Assembly (NCBI GenBank): GCA_016709025.1
Contig: JADJEQ010000046.1
Location: forward strand, 205,188-269,187
Source of the DNA: Bacteroidales bacterium
Lineage (GTDB): Bacteria; Bacteroidota; Bacteroidia; Bacteroidales; Lentimicrobiaceae
Direction: 5' to 3'
Length of the DNA stretch: 64,000 bases
The notes beneath the pieces were generated by a model that worked only from the letters and a program-made list of their open reading frames with translations, searched no databases and was not told where the DNA came from. Positions 53,238 to 63,213 of this stretch are shown here, one piece after another (within the stretch, counting starts at the first letter, position 1; each line of letters starts with the position of its first letter). A program made the translations under genes and the position numbers.

Positions 53238-53405
53238 TACCATATTCCTGCAAATATTCGTCTTATTCTTTATTTTTTAAACGGTCTAAATAAGGGTTGT
53301 TTCGGGATGGAGATAAATTATTAAAAACCAATGAAATGCCTGCATATGAAATAAATACAACAATCGATTGCACCAGACAACAAATATTTCTGTCAACGCA
53401 TGTTT

Positions 53406-53433
53406 TTGGTAGTGGTTAAAAAAATTAACTTTG
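53406..53433 (+). promoter_or_regulatory. korAB promoter
   Basis: TTG (53406-53408), 17-bp spacer and TAACTTTG (53426-53433). Spacing is slightly short. Confidence 0.55.
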
Positions 53434-53464
53434 CCACCTGAAGTAAATCAACCTCCTAATAATC

Positions 53465-55315
53465 ATGGTAAAAACAAAAAGTAATGTCATTCAGCGCGAC
53501 GAAGTTGTCGTAAAGTTTGTGGGAGACTCAGGCGATGGTATGCAACTATCAGGCACCTTGTTCTCGGACACTGCTGCCCTTGCAGGCCTTGACCTGGCTA
53601 CCTTTCCCGATTATCCCGCTGAAATCAGGGCGCCGCAAAATACCATCGCGGGTGTTTCCGGATTTCAGGTTCATGTTGGTGCAAAGAAGATTGAAACCAC
53701 CGGTGACCTGTGCGACGTGCTGGTTGCTATGAATCCTGCCTCACTCAAATCGAATCTTAAATGGGCAAAACCCGGAGCTACCATCATTACCGATGAAGAT
53801 GCGTATGACGAATCCGCACTGAAAAAGTCAGGCTATGCAGAAAATCCGCTTGAAAACGACACGTTTTCAGCATATAACCTCGTTAAAGCCCCGATTACTA
53901 CCCTTACCCGGGCAGTTGGTAAAGACCTTGGCATTGATAACAAAACAGCTGACCGGAGCAAGAATATGTTTGCTTTGGGAATGGTTTACCATCTTTTTGG
54001 ATGGAGTTTCGATAGTACATTCGATTTCTTTAGTAAAAAGTTTAAAAATAAACCGGAGATTGTTGCTCTTAACAAGGCTGCACTCGAAGCTGGTTATAAT
54101 TATACCGAAACAGTAGAAGCCCTGGCTTCTGTGTACCAGGTTTCAAAGGCTCAGATGGAACCAGGCCGGTACCGCAATATTACCGGTAATGTTGCCACAG
54201 CCTGGGGATTTCTTGCTGCATCAGAGCGCTCCGGACGTCCGTTGTTTCTGGGTTCATATCCGATCACACCGGCTACAGAGATTCTTATTGAATTAGCGAA
54301 GTACAAATCGCTGGGAGCTAAAGTATTTCAGGCAGAAGATGAGATTGCCGGAATCTGTTCGGCGATCGGCGCAAGTTATACCGGGTCACTGGCTCTTACT
54401 TCAACCTCTGGTCCGGGTTTATCGTTGAAGAGTGAGGCCATCGGACTGGCAGTAATGACCGAACTTCCTTTGGTTATTGTGAATGTTCAGCGCGGCGGAC
54501 CAAGTACGGGTTTGCCAACCAAATCGGAACAAAGTGACCTTTATCAGGCGCTTTTCGGACGGAACGGGGAATGTCCGGTGGTGGTCATTGCCGCTTCTAC
54601 TTCTGCCAATAGCTTCTATTTCGCATATATGGCAGCTAAAATCGCTATGGAACATATGACACCGGTTATTTTACTAACCGATGGCTACCTGGGCAACGGT
54701 TCCCAGTTATTCCGCATCCCAAAGGTTGCGGATCTTCCTTCAATTATCCCGCCTATTGCCGAAGCTAATGATAAGGACTACAAGCCATATAAACGCAATC
54801 CTGAGACACTGGCGCGCAAATGGGCAATCCCTGGTACCGAAGGATTACGTCACAGGGTAGGTGGCCTTGAAAAAGAAGATGTTTATGGTAATGTTTCAAC
54901 TGATCCGCTCAATCATCAGAAAATGATCGATCTGCGCGACGCAAAGGTTCAGCGGGTTGCAAATTACATTCCCGAACAGGAAATTAATGGCGAAAAGCAG
55001 GGTGATTTGCTTGTAGTAAGCTGGGGTGGTACGCTGGGTGCCGTAATGGAGGCTGTGGAAGACCTGCAGAAACAGGGTAAAAGTGTCAGCCATGCACACT
55101 TTAATTACATTATGCCGCTGCCTAAGAACACAGCTGAAGTGTTGAAAGGCTTCAAAAAAATTCTGGTTTGCGAACTTAACAGTGGCCAGTTTGTGAATTA
55201 TTTAAAAATGACCCAATATGGTCATGATTACAGGCAATTCAATAAAGTTCAGGGGTTACCCTTTACCGTTACCGAACTGACCCGGGTTATTAACCAAACA
55301 CTGGAGGAGAAATAG
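53465..55315 (+). CDS. korA: 2-oxoglutarate:ferredoxin oxidoreductase, fused gamma-alpha subunit
   Basis: The 616-residue protein fuses the gamma domain (about 15-190, with VGDSGDGMQLSGTLFSDTAA) to the alpha domain (about 230-600, with GSYPITPATEILIEL and TSTSGPGLSLKSEAIGLA) of 2-oxoacid:ferredoxin oxidoreductases. The enzyme reversibly converts 2-oxoglutarate and CoA to succinyl-CoA, CO2 and reduced ferredoxin. The fused form with a separate beta subunit is typical for KGOR. It is transcribed away from the ferredoxin gene and lies three bases from korB. Confidence 0.95.
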   Translation: MVKTKSNVIQRDEVVVKFVGDSGDGMQLSGTLFSDTAALAGLDLATFPDYPAEIRAPQNTIAGVSGFQVHVGAKKIETTGDLCDVLVAMNPASLKSNLKWAKPGATIITDEDAYDESALKKSGYAENPLENDTFSAYNLVKAPITTLTRAVGKDLGIDNKTADRSKNMFALGMVYHLFGWSFDSTFDFFSKKFKNKPEIVALNKAALEAGYNYTETVEALASVYQVSKAQMEPGRYRNITGNVATAWGFLAASERSGRPLFLGSYPITPATEILIELAKYKSLGAKVFQAEDEIAGICSAIGASYTGSLALTSTSGPGLSLKSEAIGLAVMTELPLVIVNVQRGGPSTGLPTKSEQSDLYQALFGRNGECPVVVIAASTSANSFYFAYMAAKIAMEHMTPVILLTDGYLGNGSQLFRIPKVADLPSIIPPIAEANDKDYKPYKRNPETLARKWAIPGTEGLRHRVGGLEKEDVYGNVSTDPLNHQKMIDLRDAKVQRVANYIPEQEINGEKQGDLLVVSWGGTLGAVMEAVEDLQKQGKSVSHAHFNYIMPLPKNTAEVLKGFKKILVCELNSGQFVNYLKMTQYGHDYRQFNKVQGLPFTVTELTRVINQTLEEK

Positions 55316-55317
55316 TT

Positions 55318-56361
55318 ATGAACAACAAACCTAATTTAACCATAGAGCGTTCTTCAGTAGAACTTACCAAGGAAGATTTTGTCAGCGATCAGATGGTAAA
55401 ATGGTGCCCGGGTTGCGGTGCACATGCAATTCTATCGTCGGTGGCCAATGTATTCCCGAAAATTGGATACCGCAAGGAAAATTTCATGTTCGTCTCCGGA
55501 ATCGGCTGTTCATCAAGGTTTCCGTATTATGTGAACACTTACGGTATTCATGGTATTCACGGACGTGCCGCACCCATCGCATCGGGCGTAAAAATTGCCA
55601 ATCCGCACCTCAGTGTCTGGATGGCAACCGGCGACGGTGACTCAATGGCAATCGGGGGTAATCACTTTATCCACATCATCCGCCGCAACATCGACGTGAA
55701 TATTATGTTGTTCAACAATCAGATATATGGTCTTACAAAAGGCCAGTATTCTCCGACCACCCCCATGGGAAGTGTTACCAAGACTTCACCCCAGGGAACC
55801 ATTGAGCATCCGTTTAATCCGGGTGAATTGGTGCTGGGTGCACAGGGTACTTTCTTCGCCCGCGTGGTGGATACCAATCCCAGACTGATGACCGAAGTTA
55901 TGTTTGAAGCAGCCAAGCACGATGGAACTTCCGTTGTTGAAATTTTGCAGAACTGCATAATTTTCGCCGATAAAACCCACGATTCCGTTACAAATAAGGA
56001 TGTTCGCGACGACCGTCAGATAGTACTCCGCAATGGGGAACCTATGATCTTTGGTAAAAACAAGGACAAAGGCATCCGGTTAAACGGAACCCGCCTGGAA
56101 GTGGTAACCATAGGCGAAAATGGAATCACAGAGGATGATCTGCTCATTCACGATTCATATCAGCAGGATCCGGGATTGCACCTGATGCTGGCCAAAATGG
56201 CTTATCCGCATTTTCCGGTAGCCCTGGGTGTAATCCGCGCTGCCATGTATCCAACCTACGATGATATGGTGGAAGAACAAATTTCTTATGCCAAGGTCAA
56301 TTCAAAAATTAAAAATGTTGACGATTTGTTAAACAGCGGCGATACCTGGGAGATTAAATAA
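55318..56361 (+). CDS. korB: 2-oxoglutarate:ferredoxin oxidoreductase, beta subunit
   Basis: The 347-residue beta subunit binds thiamine diphosphate and contributes a cluster. It has WCPGCGAHAILS (about 31-42), GIGCSSRFPYY, the ThDP motif GDGDSMAIGGNH with the following NN, and IYGLTKGQYSPTTP. Substrate call (2-oxoglutarate rather than pyruvate) comes from the overall pattern and the fused gamma-alpha partner. A strong terminator follows. Confidence 0.95.
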   Translation: MNNKPNLTIERSSVELTKEDFVSDQMVKWCPGCGAHAILSSVANVFPKIGYRKENFMFVSGIGCSSRFPYYVNTYGIHGIHGRAAPIASGVKIANPHLSVWMATGDGDSMAIGGNHFIHIIRRNIDVNIMLFNNQIYGLTKGQYSPTTPMGSVTKTSPQGTIEHPFNPGELVLGAQGTFFARVVDTNPRLMTEVMFEAAKHDGTSVVEILQNCIIFADKTHDSVTNKDVRDDRQIVLRNGEPMIFGKNKDKGIRLNGTRLEVVTIGENGITEDDLLIHDSYQQDPGLHLMLAKMAYPHFPVALGVIRAAMYPTYDDMVEEQISYAKVNSKIKNVDDLLNSGDTWEIK

Positions 56362-56380
56362 ATTCCGGCTATGTCATTCA

Positions 56381-56420
56381 AAAACAGGCCTGCTTTCTTC
56401 GTTGAAGGCAGGCCTGTTTT
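56381..56420 (+). terminator. Terminator after korB
   Basis: A perfect 13-bp stem (56381-56393 with 56408-56420) with A-rich and T-rich ends, able to act on both strands. Confidence 0.85.
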
Positions 56421-56622
56421 GTTATGATGAGTATATTGTTATCACACCACTTCCGGGTTTCTCTACGTAAAGCTGCTATGAGTAGTGACCGACTTATAAT
56501 CACTTCATTGTCAAGTTACCACAAAAGCAGTTTAAAGTCAATCACGTGCAAATTGTGCCTGAACCTGTTTCAGACTCTGTTTACCAGATAAGTTTGCTTT
56601 AATAAGTCTGATTTATTCAGCA

Positions 56623-58898
56623 TCAGTTACTTTCTTTCAAAATTAGTGTTGATGGAATATCAGACAGCCAGAGACTTTTTGAGTCCACTAGTCTTTTCCA
56701 ACTTTCAATACTCACAATCATCAGATTTTGACCACATAGAAACTCTTTGTCTAAAATCTTTTCTTTAAGAACATTGATATGGTTAGGCGCTTTTTGTTCA
56801 ATGGCTCTGATTTTCTCTTTTAATTCAGGATTGTTTTTGATTTTTCCTGAAACATCCATCATTGTAATTTGTGATTCTGAGTTGTTTATGAGTTTTTGGG
56901 CAAATTGAATTAAAAAAGTGTCAAACTCCGAAAAAATGGGAATAAAAACTGTTTCAGCACTCAAAAAATTCTTGTCTATAAGAACACCTACCGGCACTTT
57001 GCTTTTGTTTAAAATATTCCGGGTTCTTTCATCGAATGGAGAGTTTTCAAACAGACTTTCTTTACCTGTTACTTGATTGAGTAATTTTTCAGGATTGATA
57101 AATCGGGTAGTAAAGCCTAATATTTTCCCGAACAGACTTCCTTCAAAAATAGATTGCCCTATACCGATAAGTAGTAAATCATAATCACCTGTGTTGGCAA
57201 CTCCTGTGATTTCTGATTCAATGTCATTAGATGCTTTAAACATCGTGGTAATTTCCTGATGTAAGTTTTCCGATTCTTCAATGACCGGAGCAAAACTATC
57301 TTTTTCGTATTCCGCTATATTGTAGTGATGCAATTCATTTGTAGGTGAAAGGTGCATTGCAGTTATAGCAGCATTTCCATTGAGCTTTCTTATAAAACTA
57401 TGAGCTAATCTCAAAAGTGATTTGCCACGTTGAGGATTACCGAATGAAACCAACACCTTATACTTGTTAATTTGACTAATTTCCTGCGGAATTTTTTCTT
57501 GTTTTGTCTTGAAAGCCCAATTAATTAAATCCAAAGCAGGACCTGTCATAAAAGTAGTTACTAAAGCCATTATCACCATAATAGTAAAAATCTGAGGTGT
57601 CAAAACGCCAAGGTCATAGCCTATATTCAGAACCACCAACTCCATCAAGCCTCTTGTATTCATCAATGCTCCGATGGTCAAACTATCTTTCCAGGTTTGC
57701 CCGACAAATTTGGCTGCTATGGCACTACCGATAAATTTCCCGATTACTGCTACGATAATAGTTAAACCTGTAACTTTCCACAGATACGGATCGTTGAGCA
57801 GTCCGATTTCTGTTCGCAACCCTGTGAAAACAAAGAATAGAGGAAGTAGTAAAACCAATGCCACGTCTTCTACCTTTTCGGTAAATATATTTCTGAACTT
57901 AACGTTATCCGGCATTATTACACCTGCCATAAATGCTCCAAAAAGTGCGTGAATACCGATAACTTCAGTAACATAAGATGAAATTATTAATGTCAAAAAG
58001 AAAATTGCTACAATTGGTTTGCTCAAACTTTCTTTGGTGTAATACAAGTTTCCGATTCGGGTTAAAAATGGGCGAACCACTTTAATCATCATCAATACAT
58101 AAATAACGGCCAAAGCAATAATAAACAATGCACTCACAAATGAACCTGCTTTTACAATAGCAATCACCGCAGCCAATAAACTCCATGCAGTTATATCGTC
58201 AGCAGCAGCACAGGTGATTACAACTGTTCCTAATGTCGTTTTGTGCAACCCCTTTCCTGAACAATTCTTGCCAAAACAGGGAAGGCAGTTATGCTCAGTG
58301 CAATTCCTAAAAAAAGCGCAAACGAAATGAATTGGACACCTGTTGGAGCAAATGACTGATATATAAAATATGACAAGCCCATCCCCAGGGAAAAAGGAAT
58401 AATGATACTTGCATGGCTTATCACAACCGCGTCATGGGCTTTGCTTTTAAGGACTTTTAGGTCTAATTCCATCCCAATGATGAACATAAATAGAATCAAA
58501 CCTATTTGACTCAAAAACTGTAAATTCCCCAATGAAGCCGTAGGAAACAGAGTTGCGGAAAATTCAGGGAAATACATCCCAATTAGAGATGGACCTAAAA
58601 CAATACCTGCAATAATTTCACCGATAACAGTTGGCTGGCCAATCTTTTTGCAAATCCACCCGAAAAACCTTGCTACTAAAATTATGGTAACAATTTGTGC
58701 CAACAGGATAGCCAATGGGTGTTCTAAATTATGGACAAGCGAATCAATAAACTCTCGCCATTGTGTTCTTTCTGTTTCAGGAATTATTATATTTCTTCCT
58801 TGTTCTAATTTAGCCCCAAAACGTACAATCCAATACATCAATGCAGTGAAACCGCCGATAACGCCAACATAAAAAATGCTGTTTCTAAACTTTTGCAT
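56623..58898 (-). CDS. Cation/proton antiporter (CPA2/Kef type) with Usp-like tail, frameshifted
   Basis: Two overlapping minus-strand frames (58898-58230 and 58248-56623) together encode one antiporter of about 757 residues. The membrane domain holds the CPA2 elements VIGEIIAGIVLGPSLIG, LSITAFPVLARIVQERG and CAAADDITAWSLL (paired Asp). The C-terminal cytoplasmic half resembles tandem universal stress domains (KYKVLVSFGNPQRGKSLLRLA, DYDLLLIGIG). The frame breaks inside ERG|LHKTTLG; one more base in the four-base run at 58249-58252 restores it. Exchange of Na+ or K+ for H+ is inferred from family. This region is A/T-richer than the first half of the window. Confidence 0.88.
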
Positions 58899-59077
58899 GT
58901 CGTTTATTTTTGTTTATTAAATAAACCTAACCAAAACATATGGGCCATCTGCCATTTTCCGTTGATGCTTTTACATGGTAGTATGGTCGAATTTGAATAG
59001 TCCAAATTTTATAACAGTAGGTGAATCCATACCAATTCTTTGTCTCCTGCCTTCAAACATGATTTCATTACATTCAA

Positions 59078-59830
59078 TTAAAAATGGTTTAATCTGTTTT
59101 TCAATTTATTGTACCCCGCTCTGTACTGATTCATAATTGTTTTGAACAATTCGCCGCTTGATGGTGGTGTAAGAACAATAGCATCTGCTCCTGAATCGAT
59201 TGATAATTCGACACTATCGATAGTTTTGCCACCTGTGGCAATTATTGGATAACAAGGTGCAGCATAGTTTATGTATTCAATAATTGAAGCAGTTTCAGAG
59301 CCACCTGTTACATGGAAAATATCTACTCCGGCGTTTACTCTGTCACGGAAAGAAAATTCCTTGACGGATACACTTGAGATGATTGGAATATTTACTTTGC
59401 GTTTTATTGCTTCAATGTACTTGTTCTTATAGGGCTGATTCACAATGATGGCAGCAGCTCCCATCTCTTCGGCTGAAATTGCCATTTCAATGGAAACCCT
59501 TCCTTGTGTCATGCCACCGCCTACACCACAAATTACAGGTTTCTCTGAGAAATCAATTAAGGCTTTCATTATCTTTAGAGAAGGAGTAAAAGGATAAACT
59601 GCTAAAACAGCATCAGCGTCACTGTTTTCAATCAAAGCCATATCTGTGCTAAATATCAGGGATTTGATTGTCGAATAACCAAGTGATATTCCATTACATC
59701 TTTTAGCAATCAATAAGGGTGTAGCAATTTTTTTCGATTTCAATTTTGATATCGAAAAGAGAGAATGAAAAAAGTTGTTTTCCTCCTTTTTCGATTCCCA
59801 AATAGATTTTATTTTGATATCTGCATTCAT
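59078..59830 (-). CDS. TIM-barrel protein of unknown function
   Basis: The 250-residue soluble protein looks like a beta/alpha barrel: alternating strands such as PVICGVGGGMT, AAIIVNQPY, IPIISSVSV, DIFHVTGG, YPIIATGGK and DAIVLTPPSS, the last ones typical of phosphate-binding loops. It may be related to thiazole-synthase-like or aldolase-type barrels, but no decisive catalytic motif is visible. It lies between the antiporter and the LytTR regulator, all on the minus strand. Confidence 0.65.
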   Translation of the reverse strand: MNADIKIKSIWESKKEENNFFHSLFSISKLKSKKIATPLLIAKRCNGISLGYSTIKSLIFSTDMALIENSDADAVLAVYPFTPSLKIMKALIDFSEKPVICGVGGGMTQGRVSIEMAISAEEMGAAAIIVNQPYKNKYIEAIKRKVNIPIISSVSVKEFSFRDRVNAGVDIFHVTGGSETASIIEYINYAAPCYPIIATGGKTIDSVELSIDSGADAIVLTPPSSGELFKTIMNQYRAGYNKLKNRLNHF

Positions 59831-59938
59831 GGTAATTTAGAAATACCATACAAAGATGCAGATTTATCAAAGGTAAAACTTTGACTGTGAATCGAAAAGC
59901 TAATGAAATGTAACAAGACAGAAAGAATATGTAACAAA

Positions 59939-60664
59939 TCAGATTTTTACCTTTTGCAGAAACCCGGTTCTGTAATTTTCGGTAAGAGAGAGTTTGATAT
60001 TTTTACCATGGTCTGAAATAATATTTGATGTGATTTCATCAAATGAAAAGACCTGAACTGCCTTGATAGAAAGGATTTCTTTTTTGTTTACTCTGCAAAA
60101 ATCAATTGCCGGGAGTAATTCGGTCAGCTTGTCAAATGTTATATTTTTCAGAACGAATTCTTCACCGTCAAATAATCGGGCGACCTTATCCCGACTATCA
60201 TTTTCACTTGTTTTTATGTAGGCAATCTTGTCAAAAAACAAAATGGCTTTCCCTTTATTGGTGTTTAATTGTATGAATGTCTTAGGTTTTTGGATTGCAG
60301 TATTACCAATATGGTTTTTTGCTTTGCTAATGGCTTGTATTAATCGGTCAATTTTTATAGGTTTTCTAATGTAATCCAATGCGTTAATATCAAAGGCTTC
60401 TGCTGCATATTCTTTGTAAGCGGTTGCAAATATGACAGGTTTTCCATTTAATAAATTGGCGATTTGTAATCCATTCAATTCAGGCATTTCAATGTCAATT
60501 ATGCAAAAGTCATAATCCAGGTTGGATGCTTCATTCAAAAAATTTATTGGGTTGTCAAATGCCTTAACAACTTCCAAATCAGGAAGTTGTTCGCAGAGCA
60601 TTTTCAGATAAGTAAGTCCTGGTAACTCGTCATCGAGCAGCAAGCATTTTAGCTTTGTGTTCAA
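59939..60664 (-). CDS. LytTR family response regulator
   Basis: The 241-residue protein has a receiver domain (acidic pair D11-D12, phosphoacceptor D57 in CIIDIEMPE, Lys in YIRKPIK) and a C-terminal LytTR DNA-binding domain (KIAYIKTSENDSRD, FCRVNKKEILSIKAV, GKNIKLSLTENYR). Its start overlaps the end of the kinase gene by 35 bp, so they form a two-component system. Target genes are unknown; the antiporter and the barrel gene downstream are candidates. Confidence 0.93.
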   Translation of the reverse strand: MNTKLKCLLLDDELPGLTYLKMLCEQLPDLEVVKAFDNPINFLNEASNLDYDFCIIDIEMPELNGLQIANLLNGKPVIFATAYKEYAAEAFDINALDYIRKPIKIDRLIQAISKAKNHIGNTAIQKPKTFIQLNTNKGKAILFFDKIAYIKTSENDSRDKVARLFDGEEFVLKNITFDKLTELLPAIDFCRVNKKEILSIKAVQVFSFDEITSNIISDHGKNIKLSLTENYRTGFLQKVKI

Positions 60665-61398
60665 GTAGGTTTATTTTTAAATGTGCTATGTAAATATCTC
60701 CTTCCGTAAAACGGTCGAGTTTGAAATTGTCGGAATAAATGATTTTCAAACGCTGTACCAAAGCCTCTACCCCAAAGCCCCCTTTTTCTTTTATCATTGG
60801 TTTTTGGTTGACATTTTGTTGGCCACAGTTAATGAAAAACACTTTCTTTAAATTCAAATGTAACTGATATAAATGAATCAGAACTTTGTAAATCAGCGTG
60901 TTTGAAAGCATTTTCAATTAAATCTATAGAGATCAGAGGAGCTAATAGTCGTTGTTCAAATAATGGCTCCAATTCATTAATTTTTGTCTTTACTTTCAAC
61001 TCAAATAAGGGACTGACCTTAATTTTGTTTATTTCAATCAGATTTAAAGCAAACTCAATTTCTTCTTTTGGCGTTACATATTCGTTTTGGCTTTCATACA
61101 ATACGTAGTCCAATACGTTGGCCAATTTGTCTAATGAATAATAAGTCTGATAAGCGTGAGATTGTATGGAGTTAAGAATGTTTTTGAAAAGATGCGGATT
61201 AAGTCTCGATTCGAGCGACTGCAATTCAAGTTTATGGATTTTACTTTCTAATTGCCGGAACTTGTCTTCGGATACCTTTCGTTTCGTCTCTGATTTGGTG
61301 AGTCTGAAAAACAGGTAGGCAATGGTTAAAAGGAAAATAATCCCAATTCCTGTTAATGAGATGAAAGCTTCGTTTGACATTTCTATTATGCTATTCAT
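60630..61398 (-). CDS. LytS-like sensor histidine kinase, two frameshifts
   Basis: The frame opens at 61398 with one transmembrane segment (about 12-32), a coiled coil, and the histidine-kinase region LESRLNPHLFKNILNS where the His of NPH is the phosphoacceptor. The ATPase part then begins with DLIENAFKHAD (N box) and breaks at about 60839. Adding one T there gives SLTVANKMSTK; adding one A in the run at 60801-60805 leads to PMIKEKGGFGVEALVQRL (G box) and the normal end at 60630. Corrected, it is a kinase of about 255 residues paired with the LytTR regulator. Confidence 0.85.
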
Positions 61399-61423
61399 TC
61401 ACTTTCAAAGTTAATTTGTTAAG

Positions 61424-61861
61424 TCAGCTTTTAGTCCGGGTGAATACAGCAACAATAGCAGTCGTAATGATCCCCATCACCGGAGCCCCGATCAGCCCCT
61501 GGATGATATAACTTCCGAGTGAAAAGTAATTCTCAGCTTCTTCCCTTGACTTCAATCCATGGCTCACGGAATATTCAATCACATTTCTGAAATAGTCAGG
61601 GGTAATCAGCAGTGAGGTGATTACCTGGGTGAGGGGACTCAGAACTGTTACGATGGCAGTAATGATCAACCCGCTGATAAAACCCTGCTTGTAGCTCATT
61701 ATTCCGTTGTAATCCCTTTTTCGCTTGTCCAATAACGCCAGAACATATACCAGAATGGCTGGAATGGCAATAAAATTGGTAAAAACCGGATGCTTGTCGA
61801 TGTGGGTGTCGTGGAGCCCTGCCAGCTTTTCAAGCAACATCCATACAAGGGGCACGGCCAC
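61424..61861 (-). CDS. DUF4199 family membrane protein
   Basis: The 145-residue protein has four hydrophobic segments and the DUF4199 pattern VPLVWMLLEKLAGLHD, KRDYNGIMSYKQGFISGLIIT and a C-terminal IIQGLIGAPVMGIITTAIVAVFTR. GTG at 61861 starts the open frame, but similarity seems to extend upstream (EKIATELFF) where no in-frame ATG occurs. An ATG at 61890 would connect if one base were missing in the A-run near 61880, another possible homopolymer error. Function unknown. Confidence 0.75.
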   Translation of the reverse strand: MAVPLVWMLLEKLAGLHDTHIDKHPVFTNFIAIPAILVYVLALLDKRKRDYNGIMSYKQGFISGLIITAIVTVLSPLTQVITSLLITPDYFRNVIEYSVSHGLKSREEAENYFSLGSYIIQGLIGAPVMGIITTAIVAVFTRTKS

Positions 61862-62071
61862 GAAGAAGAGTTCAGTGGCAATTTTCTCATTTTTTGATTT
61901 AGAAACTGTTTTAAGTTTTTTAATTTGATTTTCGATAGTCGCCTTTAGGGGGTGTAACAGTAAGGCAAACCTGAAAAATTTAAGATAAAATTCAATTTTC
62001 AGGATTTGCCAGTTTTTTGACCCCTAATGGTCGGCCTATTCATAGGTATTAATAAAAATTTAAACAGTTTC

Positions 62072-62638
62072 TTATCCGGCTTTTTCGTAGGCTGCTCTAA
62101 TCCAGCTTAATACTTCGGGTGTAATACCTGCTTCATCTACAATATTGATTTTGTGAGAACACATGGAATTTGCCGTTGTGATGACTTCGAGCACCCCGGA
62201 TGCTTCCTGCCCTTTCACGTTGAGGCCGATTTCGAACCTTGTTTTAGTGACAGGGTGCAAAATGGCAAACTGTCTTTTTCGTTTAAGGCCTACGTAAGCG
62301 TTTTTCGGTGCGATCTCCACATCGTTGCCAAGTGCTGTAATATGTTTCATCAGCTTATCATACAAAGGCTTAAAGTGCTCTTTACCCTTATACTGATTCT
62401 CAATCAATGAATTCTGGTCGCTTGCTGAACCGGCATCTGACTTTCTTAATTTAAGAGCCACCAGGTTGGCAAATCCATAGCTGAATCCATGTTCTGATTT
62501 CAGAAAATTGATAATCTCACCATGTTTGGCAAAGTTTTTACCATTTACAATTTCAACCCATTGTTCCAGGGTTTTACCTGTGTTTTTGAACAGGTTATCA
62601 ATCATCGTTTTTTCAGCGGGATCCATATGATTGTTCAT
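62072..62638 (-). CDS. DUF4287/DUF5655 domain protein
   Basis: The 188-residue soluble protein has an N-terminal DUF4287 domain (EQWVEIVNGKNFAKHGEIINFLKSEHGF, about 24-52, also FANLVALKLR) and a C-terminal DUF5655 domain (IAPKNAYVGLKRKRQFAILHP and FEIGLNVKG, about 108-145). Proteins of this architecture are of unknown function; DUF5655 is also seen in putative transport-related proteins. A later ATG at residue 5 is possible. Confidence 0.9.
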   Translation of the reverse strand: MNNHMDPAEKTMIDNLFKNTGKTLEQWVEIVNGKNFAKHGEIINFLKSEHGFSYGFANLVALKLRKSDAGSASDQNSLIENQYKGKEHFKPLYDKLMKHITALGNDVEIAPKNAYVGLKRKRQFAILHPVTKTRFEIGLNVKGQEASGVLEVITTANSMCSHKINIVDEAGITPEVLSWIRAAYEKAG

Positions 62639-62766
62639 CGTTTAAAGTGACATGAAGGTTATAGATTAAACATTACAGTTCATTTTAACCGTCATTTCTT
62701 AGAAATGTTCGAATGAAGGGATGTAGCAGAAGTTAAAACTCCCGGATTCAGCTATATATGATCGTT

Positions 62767-63069
62767 TTACCGGCTTAGTAGTGAAGTAATTACAATTATT
62801 ATAAAAATGAAAAGCATAGCAATAATTACTCTTTTCCTCCTGTTAACCTGATAGACAGCCAGATTTTCACGATGGAGGAAATACCTTTGCTGAGAAACCT
62901 CAACCAACACACCCTGATTTACCAGTCTGTTGAAGATCAGGCTTTTTCTGATTCCAAGCTCTTCCGTGTTTCTGGCTGTTCTTTCTGTGAACGCACCAGC
63001 CTGATTGAAACATTCTATAATTCTATTGATTTTTCCTGCAATAATTGCTCCTGTGGGTGGGACAGACAT
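62767..63069 (-). CDS. Small protein, winged-helix-like plus C-terminal membrane anchor
   Basis: The 100-residue product starts MSVPPTGAIIAGKI; an upstream extension to 63186 is less likely because its first 39 residues are hydrophobic but not family-like. The N-terminal 70 residues look like a small helical/wing domain (IECFNQAGAFTERTARNTEELGI, then YFLHRENLAVYQ), and the last 20 residues (VIIAMLFIFIIIVITSLLS) form a single transmembrane tail. It lies downstream of the slipin gene on the same strand and may be cotranscribed. I do not know the family. Confidence 0.65.
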   Translation of the reverse strand: MSVPPTGAIIAGKINRIIECFNQAGAFTERTARNTEELGIRKSLIFNRLVNQGVLVEVSQQRYFLHRENLAVYQVNRRKRVIIAMLFIFIIIVITSLLSR

Positions 63070-63213
63070 AAGTGTTATTATTAGCGGTTGTACAAATATA
63101 ATTAATGAATGTAAGATGCCGGCTATAAAACCCGGATGGATTAAAATCCCGGTATTAAAATTCTTATGGCGAGTCTTCTGAAGCACCCGGAATGTCAGAG
63201 AAAGATGGTCAGA

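Noticed and set aside
53011..53280. Plus-strand open frame of 89 codons
   Set aside because: It is the antisense shadow of the 55-residue ferredoxin whose two CxxCxxCxxxCP motifs are certain.
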